A DNA stretch of 64,000 bases, from contig WION01000109.1 of assembly GCA_015039365.1 (NCBI GenBank), positions 62,001-126,000 on the forward strand, written 5' to 3'. This document shows positions 32,258 through 45,095 of this stretch, piece after piece. The number at the start of each line of letters is the position of its first letter. Positions within the stretch are counted from its first letter, which is position 1. The DNA is from Amanita rubescens. Lineage: Eukaryota > Basidiomycota > Agaricomycetes > Agaricales > Amanitaceae. The notes beneath the pieces are model-generated. The model did not search any database and had not been told where the DNA came from. It worked only from the letters and a program-made list of their open reading frames with translations. Both the position numbers and the translations under genes were made by a program.

Positions 32258-35200
32258 ATGTCTGCTGTTAACGACAAGCCTATGCAAAACCGCGGAGAGT
32301 GCACTCAGAGGACGTGCAACTGCGACCGTGCTCTGTTTGGTCCCTTATACGAAGGACAACCCAAGAATGCATCTGAACCTTGCCATTGCAACCATCCTTG
32401 GTGGATGCACGCTGACGTTCAGCCGTCAACCACAGGACGTGGCCATTGCCAATCCAGCGGCTGCGGAGGGTATTATCCAATGGTAAAATCTCTGTTTACT
32501 TCGGGAACGATTAAAACTAAGGACCACTTTAGGACCACGGAGCTTACCCTAGGTCATGCGTATGTGGGCAGCCATACGATCGCCACGAGCTCCTTGTCTC
32601 GGCTCCGTCCGAGTCAAACGGAGAGACTGCCGCCGTCATCGCTCGTAGCCCTCCTGTACGCGCGTTTGCTAACGTGGGTAGGGGGCCCGTCCTCTGGGAC
32701 CCGTCTCGCTCGACCGTGAACGAGGTCAATCGGCAGCGAACGGAGGCAATGGTACGACACCGCCCCCCCAACTCACGTAGCCGCACCCAGACGTCACAGC
32801 CAGCTCCGCAAATCCCTCTGCCCTCTTCCACTCTCATTGAAGATTACATTTGCGCAGTATGGCCCTTCGTGGTGCGTCAGCCTCTTGCCAGAAGTGACCT
32901 CGTCACTGAACTTACTTAGCTTGACAAATCATATTCGTACAAAGGTCACCTGCCACCCAAACCTGTTTTCACCGTTCGCCTTTTCGAGGAGACAGTGGAA
33001 CACTTGTTTAAAAACGAACTAGCTTTTCGTCTAAAAATTGGTCAGCACAGGTCTGAACTGTGGAAGATAATTGATCGTTCCTTACATGAGCATCTCACTA
33101 ACCACGGATTCCAAATCACCCGTCGCGACGGGGACAATGGAAACTCGTTTAATAAACTGTCTTGGGATGTGTTGGGTCAATCGAAGAAAACCAGGGACCG
33201 GCTAGATTTCAAATCGGGTTTAGTCGGGCTTGCAGGTTTCACCCTCGAATTCTTGTCCAGAGAAGCGATCAATGTGCCGCTCTACGAAGGTGGACCCAAA
33301 GTTCCATGTCTTTTCCTCGGTATGCGACCATCCTTGTCATTGTATGTGCTCCTTGCTGATCTACGCGTCTAGCCCCTACACATGGTAACATTCGGGGTCC
33401 CATAACTGATGGGCCTGTCAGTCACCTACATCACGCATGCATGCCATGGCGCCTATTAGCCCGCTTCAAAACGCTGTTTAAGACCGATAAAGTCGGTGGT
33501 GACGAGTGTATTGCTGGTCAATGCCCCACCGCCGAAGAAGAACCTGTCCCAACTCCCTCTGTAAGTGCCATTGAATTCTGGACACCAGCACTGACTGGTT
33601 TATCCAGAATACTGTTTGTCGCGCTCGGTCTCCATTGTCCCCAGTAAGAAGACTTCCGATGCACCTTTCTTCTGCTCACCGTTGTCCTACAGCCACATAA
33701 CCGCAATGTCCGGCAACGCCGAGACAGCCGGAACTCGCCAGCCTCCGACGAAGATAGTGACATGGAGGATCTTCCGTTGCCGCCGTCGCCCGCGGTAAGG
33801 ACTTTCGCGATGTACATTTCCTCTCTTCAACCCTTGTTCTACAGACTCGTCGCCGCCTGAACCCCCGGCAGCGTCCAATCCCGTGGGTCTCGCCCTCCGA
33901 TGACGACGAAAGCAGTGACAGCGACGTGGAAGTTGTGGTTTTGCCGAGAGATGACGATAGGCCGCAGGCCCACGATATGGACGTGGACAGTGTTATTTCC
34001 ATCGTAGGCCAAGACTTATTTGAAGAAGAACCTCCTGCTTTGCCCAACTTATTAGCAGCACTCAATCACGTAGACGATGTCAAGCTTCTGCGATTGGAAA
34101 AACTCGACGAATGGCAGCGACGCATCCGTCGCCAGAACAATGGGATCGATTATAGCATCAATGCGCCCTCATCGAACGCCGCCGCAATCGCGTTGATTGA
34201 TATACTAAGCCAATTGTCAGATGGCATTCAGCCGAGGGATTTGGTACTGCCAGGCGCGCCTATCGAATGCGAGTTTACATCCTGTAAGGCGTTATTGTCA
34301 CCCATACGCCCCTTTTTCGTGTAAGTGACAATGAGCAATCCCACTTTGTCTATCTGACTGCCATTCAGAGGAAACGGGAAGGAGTTCCACCAGATTGCGT
34401 TGGGGGACGGACCCGCACACAGTGTCTTGCAAGTAGCTCTTGACATCCGTCTAGAGTCCACGCCTCGTTGGCTCCCGTTCCTTGGCGATGCCTACCGTAC
34501 TTTGAACTTTGGTCGTGATTCCACTCTGTTACGGGGCTCTCAAGTTACAGATTTCCGGGTAGATGGTTCGTTGACTGCGCTAGTGATGATTCAGCTCCTA
34601 CAAGAGCCATACCCGATCAACCCGTTCCTTGTGTACGCAGCATTCTTCCCTGACGAAAAATGCCTTGATTTCCTCGCGAAGCCGTATGGAGAGTATAAAC
34701 CCGAACATCTACTCGCGATGATACCGGACAAGGAGACACAGGCGCTTGTTGCCGCCATCTTCGCACACCGCCCTGACGAAACACACACACCGATACAAGT
34801 GGCACGTCATCCATTGCTTAGCCGAGCTGTCGTCACGCCAAACGCCCAGATTGACATTGCCATGTTTGCCGAGCCCCGGCAACCTGACGAACATACGACA
34901 ATTATTCGCTTGCTCTTGTCTGATGTTCTTATTGGACACGCGCACGCATGGAAGCAACTTCAATTCAAGGCCTTCGCAGGTGGGCTACGCCTGGGCATCT
35001 GCAGCATCGACCATATTGTCAAGGTCAGTGAAGGTATTTATTTGTCGAGGATTGTTGACTTACAGTATACGTTATAGCCCAGAACCGACGGGGAAGACCA
35101 AAACGACATATATCTGTACGCTTTCAAACTTGTGTCAACACTTTGGAACAACCGGATCGAGTCGTATTTCGACGTGTTCAATCGGATCTCCATTTCCTGC

Positions 35201-35704
35201 GTGTACAAACCAGCTGATGCAGAAATAGCTGAAATTTACGCTCGTTTGTTCCTTCTACGTCTGTTCCGATGGATCAAGGGCCAGGGGCATCCGCCGGAAC
35301 TGGTGGGAAGCATCGTGTCCGAGGAAAAGAGCTCAGAAAGCGAGAGTTCACCACCCACGATGCGGGCCAAGCTCTTTTGGAAAGCCATGACGGATACCGT
35401 CAGTTTACCTGCAACAAAAGCGGGTAAGGATGTCACTGTATGTCCACTTCAAGTTCGCCAGCTACGTACGCTGAATCTTTAACACTAGATTCGCCTGAAA
35501 TATATGCCGTCGCTGCAGCCCTCTCGTCACCGACCGTGTTTGCACATCTCTGTGTGCGCCAAACAAATGGACGTCACTTTGGAACCAGACCTCATGAACC
35601 TGCTCCTGGAACCCGGATCGATGACTAACGGGGCAGACACCGCTTTTGATCTATGGATCCACTCATTGTTGGCAACAGCGGACAACAATTATAACAATTT
35701 GTAG
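32258..35704 (+). CDS. multi-exon gene with Cys/His-rich N-terminus, possible HECT-like C-terminus
   Basis: Exon 1 starts at ATG 32258 (MSAVNDKPMQNRGECTQRTC; an ATG at 32204 is also in frame). It carries CNCDRALFGPLY, CHCNHPWWMH and CQSSGCGGYY, a Cys/His-rich putative zinc-binding module, ending at a GTAAAA donor near 32482. Coding stretches follow at about 32530-32840, 32900-33310, 33430-33560, 33790-34320, 34370-35030, 35080-35430 and 35465-35704. The part at 34380-34560 (ALGDGPAHSVLQVALDIRLE, WLPFLGDAYRTLNFG) and the end (HISVCAKQMDVTLEP, DTAFDLWIHSLLA) recall a family of agaricomycete proteins with a HECT-ligase-like C-terminal region. That identification is from memory and weak. An Asp/Glu/Ser stretch at 33890-33960 suggests nuclear location. 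Exon borders are approximate. Confidence 0.45.
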
Positions 35705-35814
35705 AATATCGCTATATGTTGAAAGCTGTAGGCATCAGTAAAATAGATCAATGATAAGATATATTGCCTCACATACAAAGAACGCAAACGCAAAGTCTAC
35801 ATGCACTGCTATAA

Positions 35815-38286
35815 CTATGGCTGGTTAAACAGGTCGTGGCACCACGTTAAGGCGCGAATCCAGATAGCCGTCTTTACATCCGAGTCATGCGTATCCCTGT
35901 CAAACACCTCTTGCAATATATAATCCAACTCTTCCACCTGAGGCCGGGTCAATGGACAGTCCGGCGCTTCACATGGAACGTCATTCATGTTGTCCGGGGC
36001 ATAATCGTCGAAGGGGTTCTCCCCCCTCGATTGCAACTCCCGAATGAGTTCTTCATCTTCCACACCTTCCCAATCGATGCCAAACTCGCCAACATTTTCA
36101 ATGTCGTCTTCTTGTCTCCAAACGCCATCAACGTTCAGGCGTTCTCTCAATCCGGACAAGAACATATCGCGGGGAGCCCTGTTTTTTTGTCCCTTGAGTC
36201 GCATAACATGAGAGTTCCAGTCTTCCGCCCATTCTTCTATATCGTTGTTGAGGTTGTGAAGGAAGAGATGGTGGATCAACCAGAGATGGGCAGCTGAATC
36301 CACACGTAATCCATGAAACTCTTCCAGAGATTTAAAGAAGGGCTTCCACTTGGCAACGATTGTTCGTCCCACTTCCACCCATAGCCTTTCGATACGAATG
36401 TTGTGTACTGACCTAAAGCTTGCATTAAATCCCGCATAACCCGCTCTGGATGGGTTATCTCTCACCTTCCCCAGATGTACGATCCGCGATGATCGCCTCG
36501 TTCCTGCATCATATATGCCGCTACTCGGACATTTTCAGTTCCATGGTCCCCGCGAACTCTACTAGGGAGTCCATGTTTGGTCACCGCCTCGATAAATACA
36601 TCTAAGACGGTGGCAGCTCTGTTGTTCGTGCTGCATCTAAGTCCGGTTATGAAGCGTGATTTTCCATCGATAAAGCCGTGAATCACGAATTTCCATCTGA
36701 TGAGTTCTGATCCATTTGTGAGCATGGCGCGTCAAAACAGGAGATGACACTTACTGTGATTACCATCGTGATGCCAAAGAGAATTCACTTCAGGTACCAA
36801 ATAGACACGCCTCTGGATCGGTCGGTTGACAAAACGTGGCTGCAACCCTCGTACTCTTGTCATAGAGGGACGTATAAGCTGACATGCAACTTGATAACCG
36901 CGAGTTCGCAGGCCAGCCCTGACAAACTCCAGGCTATACTTCGGAAACTGATCTAGGATGCTTTTGACCTCTTCATCTAGACGCTCCGGTTGACCTCTAA
37001 AGTGAAAACGCGTCGGTCCGGTGGGATGCCACTCTTTGGCAAGTGTTCCGTCAGGTTGGACCACTTCCTGGATGACGGGAGGCGCGGGCTCTGCCAGCTG
37101 ATATTCAAGAAGCCGTCGGCGTACGGTTCTCGCGGAACACTGTACTTGCTCCGCGATATCTTTTAATGTTATTCCTTGACATGCGTACGACAGCCACTTC
37201 TTGTCTATAGCGATTCGGGGTCGACCTCACCCGCTCCGTTGCTCAAGCTGTGCCAACGGTATCGGCTCCCGCACCACGTCGTCTGTAGCCGCGGTTATGG
37301 CAGCATTTAAGTACGCAGCCATATCGTTAACAGAAACTTGTATGGTATCATAGTCTTCTTGTTCCAACAGGTTTCTGGCCTGTAGAGAAAGTACACAGGT
37401 CAGCATTCCACGATTTCATCTGAAAAATATTAATAAAAAGACGTACCCTTTCCGCGTCAGCCGTAAACGCGAGTACCTCATCTAATTGAACACGAAGGCG
37501 GATGGCATCACCATTTTGTATACGCAGACTCTGAGTTACGCGTCGACCTAGGTCTTCGTACGCGACAAGCAGTGCTTGTGTCCCCCCCCCTCTCCGTTCC
37601 TCAAGGTGCGCCTCCCTTACCACGTCGTCTGCAGCCGCGGTTATGGCAGCATTTAAGTACGCAGCCATATCGTTAACAGAGATTTGTATGATATCATAGT
37701 CTTCTTGTTCCAACAGGTTTCTGGCCTGTAGAGAAAGTACAAAGGTCAGCATTCCATGATTTCGTCCAAAAAATTAATAATATGACGTACCCTTTCAGCG
37801 TCAGCCGCAAAAGCGAGTACCTCGTCCAATTGAACACGAAGGCGGACGGCATCACCATTTTGTATACGCAGACTCTGAGTTACGCATTGACCTAGAACTT
37901 CGTACGCGTCAAGCAGTGCTTGTGTCCCCCCTCTCCGTTCCTCAAGGTGCGCCTCCCCTACAACGTGGTCTGCAGCCGCGGTTATGGCAGCATTTAAGTA
38001 CGCAGCCATATTGTTGACCGAGACTTGTAAGGTAGCGTAGTCCTCTTGTTCCAACAGGTTTCTGGCCTGTAAAGAAAATGTAAAGGTCAGCTTTCCATTG
38101 ATTTCGTCGCAAAAAAAAAAAAAAAAAACATTTATGACATACCCTTTCTGCGTCAGCCGTAAACGTGAGTACCTCCTCCAATTGAACTCGGAGGCGGACG
38201 GCATCGCCGTTCAGTATGCGCAGACTCTGAGTTACGCGTCGACCTAGGTCTTCGTACGCGTCGAGAAGCGCTTGTCTGTGATCCAT
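35815..38286 (-). pseudogene. integrase/transposase (DDE, transposon type) with amplified N-terminal exon and a nonsense codon
   Basis: The start is MDHRQALLDAYEDLGRR at 38286. Three exons repeat an ARNLLEQEDY... NMAAYLNAAITAA... VTQSLRI... LDEVLAFxADAER module, which I recall as single in relatives. Then comes a helix-turn-helix-like stretch (GRPRIAIDKKWL; IAEQVQCSARTVRRRL), a spacer, and the catalytic core. In the core the first Asp is in SLWHHDGNH (about 36775), the second in [10 protein letters not shown] and the Glu in RIERLW. Two introns in the core join cleanly: one at about 36760-36715, and 36465-36413 with GTGAGA...TTTAG, giving YIWGRSVHNIRIERLW. The C-terminus has the family's CEAPDCPL motif and stops at 35815. 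An in-frame TGA at 37229-37227 precedes GRPRI; it is probably a CGA-to-TGA change. The gene is therefore likely dead unless splicing skips this codon. Confidence 0.75.
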
Positions 38287-38290
38287 ATCC
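37372..38290 (-). repeat. tandem duplication of an exon-plus-intron unit, about 341-346 bp
   Basis: The anchor GTTTCTGGCC starts at 37371, 37717 and 38058, giving units of 346 and 341 bp plus a partial third. Each unit holds the same coding module and an intron (GTACGTC or GTATGTC donor, TACAG acceptor). Copies differ at scattered positions, and the oldest-looking intron contains an 18-A run at about 38111-38128. Confidence 0.85.
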
Positions 38291-38394
38291 TTGGTGCGCG
38301 CAGCGCGGGCAACCGTTGGCTGTGTTTTGACGCTGACTTTCAAATACGCGGAATAATTTTTTTATCATCCGATTCCCTATATCCTCATAAGAGG
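38287..38394. promoter_or_regulatory. bidirectional promoter region between integrase and partner gene
   Basis: Only 108 bp separate the two divergent ATG codons (38286 minus, 38395 plus). A T-rich run (AATTTTTTTAT) lies at about 38354-38365. The short gap suggests shared control; no motif is assigned. Confidence 0.4.
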
Positions 38395-40252
38395 ATGTCT
38401 GTTCGACGTTCTACTCGACAGCACGTACCAGCCCGGAACCCCGAAGAGAGGATGATGCCTCTCATGAGCCGAGCCTCCACCTCAACCAGATCCGAAGGAT
38501 CTTCCATTGATCATAACGCTGCGCCTATGTCCCATACCCATACCAACCCACCTATTCCATCCCTTGACACCGCCGACGCCGCGTCTGTATCCCACACCAA
38601 TCTAGGTGTCAGGGAAGGGGGGAACGACGATCCTTTGCCAACGCCAGCCCAACTGAGAGGTATGTCGGGAGAGAATAACTGCGCACCCGTCGCTCCTCCT
38701 GCTTTGCCCGCGTCTCAACCAGACGATCACCCAATCGAAGGGAAAGACTGGAGGGAAATGCTCGTTTACACGACTGGATTCGGAGACAATGTTTTCCAGG
38801 AGTTGTTGCGTAAAGCTGCAGACGGGGGTCAAGTGTTCAAGAGCAGTGTCATTGGAGGGATGCGGGTCCAAGGGGTGCATATCACGCCCGCGACAGATCG
38901 TCCGTCATCGGGGAGAACGGTAGAGAATAATCCTGGTCCGACCCCTGCGACGCAGGCGCGTATCCCGCCCGCGACGGATCGTCCTTCACCAGGGAGAAAT
39001 GTAGAGAACCCTTCTGGGCAGAGTGTGTCGATGAATCTGGAAAGACCAGAAACAGTTCCAGGCACTCAAGCCCAAACGACGGGGGCGTCAGCTCTTGGGG
39101 CTGCGGTTTCAGACGAGAATGTAGAGGCTCCCTCGTGTGGAAGCCTTGGCAATCTAGAAGATGATCTAGCAATCGTTGCCGTCGGCCTTCAAAGCGCCAC
39201 TGGTGAAACCGAGGAAGTTGTGATATCGATGAAAGTGGACTCTTGCCCTAGTGTTGCCCAGGTCATCGATCACTTGAAGGAGATTGAGGAGGCCCAAACC
39301 TATGATTTACGTCAACGGCTGGAACCCATGTCGTCGAAAGATGTTGAAATACGCACTGCGAAAAAACCTATGCCTACCCATCAGGTCGCGGAGTTGCGGG
39401 GCAAGTGGTGCAAGTGGGGCGATAAGTCGCAAGTGTTGGGAAGGCTGAATGAAGTGGAGAACATGCGCCGTCTGGCGCCATGCATGACTTGCCAAGAAGC
39501 AGATGACATTCGGAGAGCTGCAGGCCGTGATGTTTCACCCTCTGCTCCAATCTTCGTTTTGTATCTATTTGAACTTAAGGTTAGTAACCCATCCCGCGAC
39601 TTGATGTTCTTTACACGTACGTTCTATCCAGGGCAACTCCGACGCCGACTTGTACGGCAGAAACGACGTTGAGGAAGGTTCGATGGCTAGAGCTTCGCAC
39701 GCAAGCCGTGGCGCGGTTCCTGAATTGAACAAGGACGTCTTGAGTTATCTGAACGCGGTGATCGATAAGGAGGATTTGGGGGTATACCAACGCCACGTAT
39801 TTGATCAACGAGCAGGTCAGGGGGCCTATCCGATTATCATCTTTGCGAGGCTGGTGGAGCACGCATGCGAAACGTTGAAGATAACATATAGCCGTGGCGG
39901 CTCGATACACATCCCGGTGAAGATGGGGAATGGACCGTCAATTTCGATCAGGGACATTGTGCAGTTTTATCGCCTCAAGTTTCCCGCGGATTTGGCCCCT
40001 GCACCCTCCACCTTTGGCAACCATAGATCAATCTACTTGCGAGCGAAAATATGTGTCGCAAACCTAGAAAAACGAGAATTGACCGAAGAGGATCAGACGA
40101 TTTTACGTTCACTGAAGGAAATATTGCTTACCCCCTTAAATGAGCTTGCCATGGTGCGAGCAGAAGCGTATGGGTCTCTCAGTGCGTTTAAAGCACGGGT
40201 CGAGAAGTTGGAGAAGAGGTTCCATAACAAAACGAAGGCGAAGGATGATTGA
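38395..40252 (+). CDS. hypothetical protein divergent from the integrase gene
   Basis: Exon 1 is 38395-39579, intron 39580-39631 (GTTAGT...CCAG, 52 nt), exon 2 is 39632-40252; 601 aa in phase. The first 230 residues are Pro/Ser/Thr-rich and disordered, with a duplicated stretch (ITPATDRPSSGRTVENNPGP and IPPATDRPSPGRNVENPSG). A charged region follows with a Cys-containing motif APCMTCQEADDIRRAAGRDV. The end is helical and Lys-rich (AFKARVEKLEKRFHNKTKAK), a likely coiled coil or nucleic-acid contact. No known domain is recognised. Its head-to-head place beside the integrase suggests it belongs to the same mobile unit, but that is inference. The frame is intact although the integrase looks broken. 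Confidence 0.6.
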
Positions 40253-40327
40253 TTTGTTAAGATATACGTAGTGAACGTATAGACTTATATATATATATAC
40301 ACCCCCCTCGAGGTAGAGAAAAAGTGG

Positions 40328-40799
40328 TCAGAATATTATCTTTGGTTTGCGTTGGAGGACAGCTTCCGGCTCTAGCAGACGCAACATCTTTGCTATTCTG
40401 GTCCTGCGATTTGGATCAGATGCCATTATCTTTCGGAATGATAAACGCTAAACGGATTGACTCACATGGGTACTTTGACTTCATGATCCATTAGCAAGTG
40501 TTCTAGTATTGGCCGTGCTCCAGCATTGGGATGGTCTTGCTTGAAATCCCTTATTTTAACCTCTAGCTCTTCGTCGGTCAGTGAAGCACTTCGAGCGCTT
40601 TGCAATCCCCATGATCTGCGCAATTGCCGAAACTTCCTCAACCTATGATGTTCAATTGAGTGTACGACTCGCAAAATGGATGTTATTACCCAAGTCCATA
40701 TACGTTCGTGTCGTAGAAATCCTGCAATTCGCATACGATAACCTTATCGTTGAACCCATGTTTCCATAATCTTTTCGTACGTCTTTTCAGCTCATCCAT
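40328..40799 (-). pseudogene. 5' fragment of a second integrase type
   Basis: The start is MDELKRRTKRLWKHGFNDKV at 40799, continuing CELQDFYDTNVYGLG. A GTAATA...CATAG intron follows, then LRKFRQLRRSWGLQSARSAS and HPNAGARPILEHLL to a GTGAGT donor near 40464. A last exon reads LRLLEPEAVLQRKPKIIF and stops at 40328. This is the N-terminal layout of an agaricomycete integrase family whose DDE core normally follows right after. Here the core is absent, so it is a truncated copy. Its 3' end faces the 3' end of the 38395 gene, 75 bp away. Confidence 0.6.
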
Positions 40800-42137
40800 A
40801 TTCGGCGCTGCTTCAATTGTTAGAACCAGATTATAATAGGATCAAGCAAACATACGTAGCGGCTTGCGTTGATGAGGCATGGTAGTGAGCAAATTTTTGT
40901 GCTCCCAGGCTAGGGTTTGGGAGAGCATATGATGCGGACATCCCCAATTGGACGATGTTTAAGAGCGGGGCGGTATTACCATTTAAGTCATATTGTTGAT
41001 GATGGTGGGTTCGACTGGCAAAGGGAGGGCAATGACAATGTCGTAAAACTTATACATCAATATGAGAGGGCGGGCGAGGAACTATCGCGTTAAGCACTTA
41101 CGGGTTCGCATGAATGGGTTCCGGCTTGATCGATCGATGGGGCGGGATGGCGATCGATCGTTGATGCGTTGAAGGGCCGAGGCGGCAGCGTCGCGTTTAA
41201 ACAGAGGGCTGTATAATCTCGTTATTCAGTAAGGGAATAACCAGATTGAATAGAACTAGCTAACGGGAACCCATGCTTACCTTCGTGTGGCCGTCTCAGA
41301 GGCGTTGTTCTGGAATCATGATGACTTGGAACAGGGTCGCCGGCGAGTCCTTAGACTTGCTGCTTCTTCGCTTGTCCTGTAATACAGGCGAGATGATACG
41401 TTTAGGGAGGCGGCCAAAGTTTTCCGCCTCCCAGTAAACCTGTAGATCGCGTTAACCAGTGCGGGGAACGACAAATTTTAGAACTGACGTGCGCTGACGT
41501 GCGCTGTGGCACTCCCTCAATCTACGCGTCGACCGTGACCACCAGCATCATTTTCAATAGTCTTCTTTGCATTAACAAAAAGATGGACGCCGGGACTACC
41601 AAGTGGGTACGATTTATCGGATTACATTCGGTACTATGCTAGATATTGCTTACATTCGACCTCACCCATGATGGGGGGCGAAAGAAAAAGCTTCGTGGGC
41701 TTGAACGGCCCTATTTAAGACGGTTTGACCCGACACAGTTTGGTCGCGTCAACAACATCCACGTGGGACGTATTTAAGCATCCAGCCGAAGCTTAATTCT
41801 CCTTTCGTCTTACCACTTGTAAACGTACCGTACGCTTCGTTATCGTATAATATTACTAGCGAGAGTTTTATAATTGTTCGTAAGTATAGTTTAACAAGGG
41901 AGAATAATGCAAAGAACGTACCAGCGGAGCTGGCAAACCAAAGATGGCGTTGAGAGACGTGGGCTGACCTAGTCCTTTCACAGCTAAAAAACGCCCGGGA
42001 TTGTCAAACATGGACGCGCAGGTGAGACTAGCGCTTGCTTTGCGGGATACGCGCTCAGAGCGTATATTAGAGGGCCAAAAGACCCAATAGCTTAGAACGC
42101 GACGATAATCGGAAGAAGCAAAGATTTACGGTAACAG
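40800..42137. other. no recognised gene
   Basis: A few palindromic CGATCGATCG words lie at 41130-41165. The promoter and first exon of the KOW gene should lie in the right-hand part; a short ATGGACGCGCAG ending at a GTGAGA donor (42009-42020) is a candidate first exon. Confidence 0.4.
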
Positions 42138-45095
42138 TTCCCTGTCGAATTCAAGTCCAGTTGCTCAACGAGTTCCTCAAAGGCTAACGTTTGTGAATTT
42201 CTGGACATCGAAGCATCAGAAGTTGATTCTGCAGAGGAAGAGGGAACTGTGTCGGATATTGAGGGTACGTGCCTTGAAAAGTGCATGGATAGAGATTGAC
42301 GATGATAGAGAAAGAATTTTTTATTAATGATGAGGAAGAAAATGCAGACGAGGCCTCGTCTTTGTCAAATGTAGACGATATCGCATGTATGTGTCAAGAT
42401 AGTATAAATGTTGAGGTATACAGGGGAACTGACGGAACTATAGCGGTTCTCAGCGATTTTGGTAGCATGAACGGCGACTCCGAGGTTTCGGCGATGGATA
42501 GCAATGTTGGGAGGGGCGTGGATTATCGCTTGGCAGCCGTCATTGATCGATACGAGGACCAGGCATCTGCAGATTCGGAAGAAGACCTCGATTGCTACGA
42601 GGACCAGACATCTGCAAATCCAGAAGATCTCTCGATAAACAAGGAAGTGGAAAGGATAGCAGAGCGTCTGATGAGGATGCCGACGTCCAATGATCCTGGC
42701 ATTTGGAGGGTTCGAGTCCGAGTGTGTATATACTCACGACTTTGACTATATCCGTTAATAACTCCACTTTCCAGGATGGAACGGAACAAGATAGTTTTTT
42801 CCTTCTAAATGATCGACTTAAAGTGCGACCACAGTGGGCTAGCTCCGTTTTTCTGCCGCCTGCCAGCAAACAATGGATCTGCGTGGAATCGGATTCCCTG
42901 AACAATGTAGAACAGCTCTGCCTCAATTTGTCTACGTTCCCCCACCCTCTGCAAATTCATTTCGTGCCTGTCGAGGAACGAACACATTGGCTCGGTTGGC
43001 GCCCCACGAAGGATGCGATAGCTGCTCCTGGATGGGTCAGATTGAAAAGAAAACAGGAGTTACAGGACTTGATATCGCAGGACCCGAAAATCGACCCGAG
43101 GATCGTGAAATACGCAAATGACTTGGCATGGATACCCGCGTCGAGGGACGATTCCTTGGTCAACATCTGCGTCGTTCCTCGCTTAGCGGTCACGGTTAGG
43201 ACAGGCAAAGGTGATAAGAAACGGGCAAAAAGAAAAGTGTTGCCTCGACTGCTCCAACCCATTGTGGTGGGTGAACCCGAGCACGTAAAGCATGCCGCCC
43301 CTGTGATGAATCCCAACGTCTGGTGGGACCCGAAGACTCGGTATGATTTTGAGAAAATCGGACCAGGCATATATCAGATGTACAAGCATGGGACGAAAAA
43401 ACCGCTTAAGAATGCGGATGATTTTGTGCCACCGTTTAGCTTTTTCGTAGTACCCGCCTCGGTGCTACGCTCTGTATCGGTGGATCCGAAGCTGAGCGAA
43501 CTGAACGTGTTCGCAGAAGGAATGGCCATCGGAGCGAAACAGTTGTCCTTCGATGCACCGGATCCAGAGTTCATGCGGTGGACCTACGAAAACCATGTTG
43601 CCGCACCAGTAGAAATAAGCCACGTAGTGGAGGTCCGCCAGACTGAGGGCGTGGTACGGGGAATTGTGATAGACATCGTGTTAGGGGAAGTGGTTGTGCA
43701 GTTGGATAACACTCAAGACATTGCCGTACATCCGCATCGCGTCCGAAGAATCTACCAAATAGGCGACACGGTAAGGGTGGTAAAGGGTTCCGACCTTGGA
43801 CGTCAGGGGTGGGTAGTGGAAATCAAGGAGGGACGGGTTGGAGTATTCGATCGCGATGACAAAGAACAGGTACGTTTCTCATTCTATTAGTTCGACATAA
43901 ATGAATAACTATGTTTGAAACAGTTCCACGTCCAAAGCTGGCAACTGGTTCCATACGATAATTTTGAATGGGGATTGGGTCGGCGGGTGCAAGTAGGAGA
44001 TACCGTGGATGTCATTAACCCCCTCTCCCTTCACTATCTGCAAAGGGGTGTGGTATGCAATGTAACAGACATGGCCGTCGAGGTGATGGGACAAAGCCCA
44101 GTTATGAAGGTACGAATACAAAATAAGCCGGCGTGCTCAATCTGACGATTCCTTCTAAGTTCTCAGTCCCACATTGGTTTCTAGAACTGCCTGCAACCCT
44201 TGCTTCGCATGGATCTGATGAGCGTCGTCTTCTTGCTTATTACGATCGCTACGAGGAGCTCGTTGGGACGTGGGTTTGGATAACAGGAAATATTCCGGAG
44301 AAAGGGACATACGGAAGGATTCAAAAGAGTTTAGGGCAAGAAATGTTACGTGTGGAAGCCAGAACAGGCAACCGCTTTATCGATGTCCACGTTGATTTCC
44401 TTATGAATGAAGAGTAAGTGATGAAGTGAGCGTCGAGTGATGACCGATGTTGATGCATTACAGGGAGGATGATAAAGGTCAAGATCTACGCAAGTATCAC
44501 GTTGGGCGCTATGAAACGCCTGCAACAAAGGGCTATCGAATGCCGCGTCGTCCGCAGAGGGTGCCTGAGAGAGCGGCTACACCGGGAGCAGAGGAGCCAG
44601 TTCCACCTGAAGAACTTACGATGGCGGAACGAGAGGATAATACGATGGCGGAACGAGAGGAAAAAGCGAAAGAAGGGAGAGTAGAACGGTTGGAAACCAT
44701 GGATGCGCCCCGGGCACCTTCCGAAGCAGCCGTTGCTTCAAACCTGCATCAGCTACCTCCAAGGCCTCCTCGGATGATATCATACGAAAATCAAGGTAAG
44801 CTTTGACCGTATACGTTAAGTTTAATATTCTTATCATTTTCTCAGTCCTGCCTCCTGATTGGATGACGAAACACAATTTGGTGACAAAGCGCATATGGGC
44901 CAACGTCCGTAACAGTGAAACAGAGCCCTTCGAAGGAGGAGGTTTTGCGAGAGGCGCGTATGAAGGCGAAAGGGTACTCATACTGTCTGGCGAACGAGAA
45001 GGGGATATAGTCGTCAACGCAAGGCAGCATTCAATCAAAATACCGCCTAAATTTCTCATCCCGCAGAGACCAACATCGAAGGGTCAGGATGTCAT
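42138..45095 (+). pseudogene. Spt5-like KOW-domain gene, interrupted by a Gypsy element in its last exon
   Basis: Exons: 42138-42264, 42309-42721, 42775-43869, 43924-44109, 44160-44413, 44464-44795 and 44846-45095, all with consistent phase. The first exons are acidic (FLDIEASEVDSAEEEGT; FFINDEEE), as in Spt5 N-termini. GIWRVRVR precedes the conserved block. KOW-like motifs are seen in VVEVRQTEGVVRGIVIDIVL, YQIGDTVRVVKGSDLGRQGW, RVQVGDTVDVINPL and FARGAYEGERVLILSGE. True Spt5 is an elongation factor that holds RNA polymerase II; this paralogue type is common and variable in Agaricomycetes. The last exon is cut at 45095 by an LTR, and the remaining 50 codons lie at 53244-53394. The gene upstream of the cut is open, so a truncated protein is possible. 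Confidence 0.75.
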
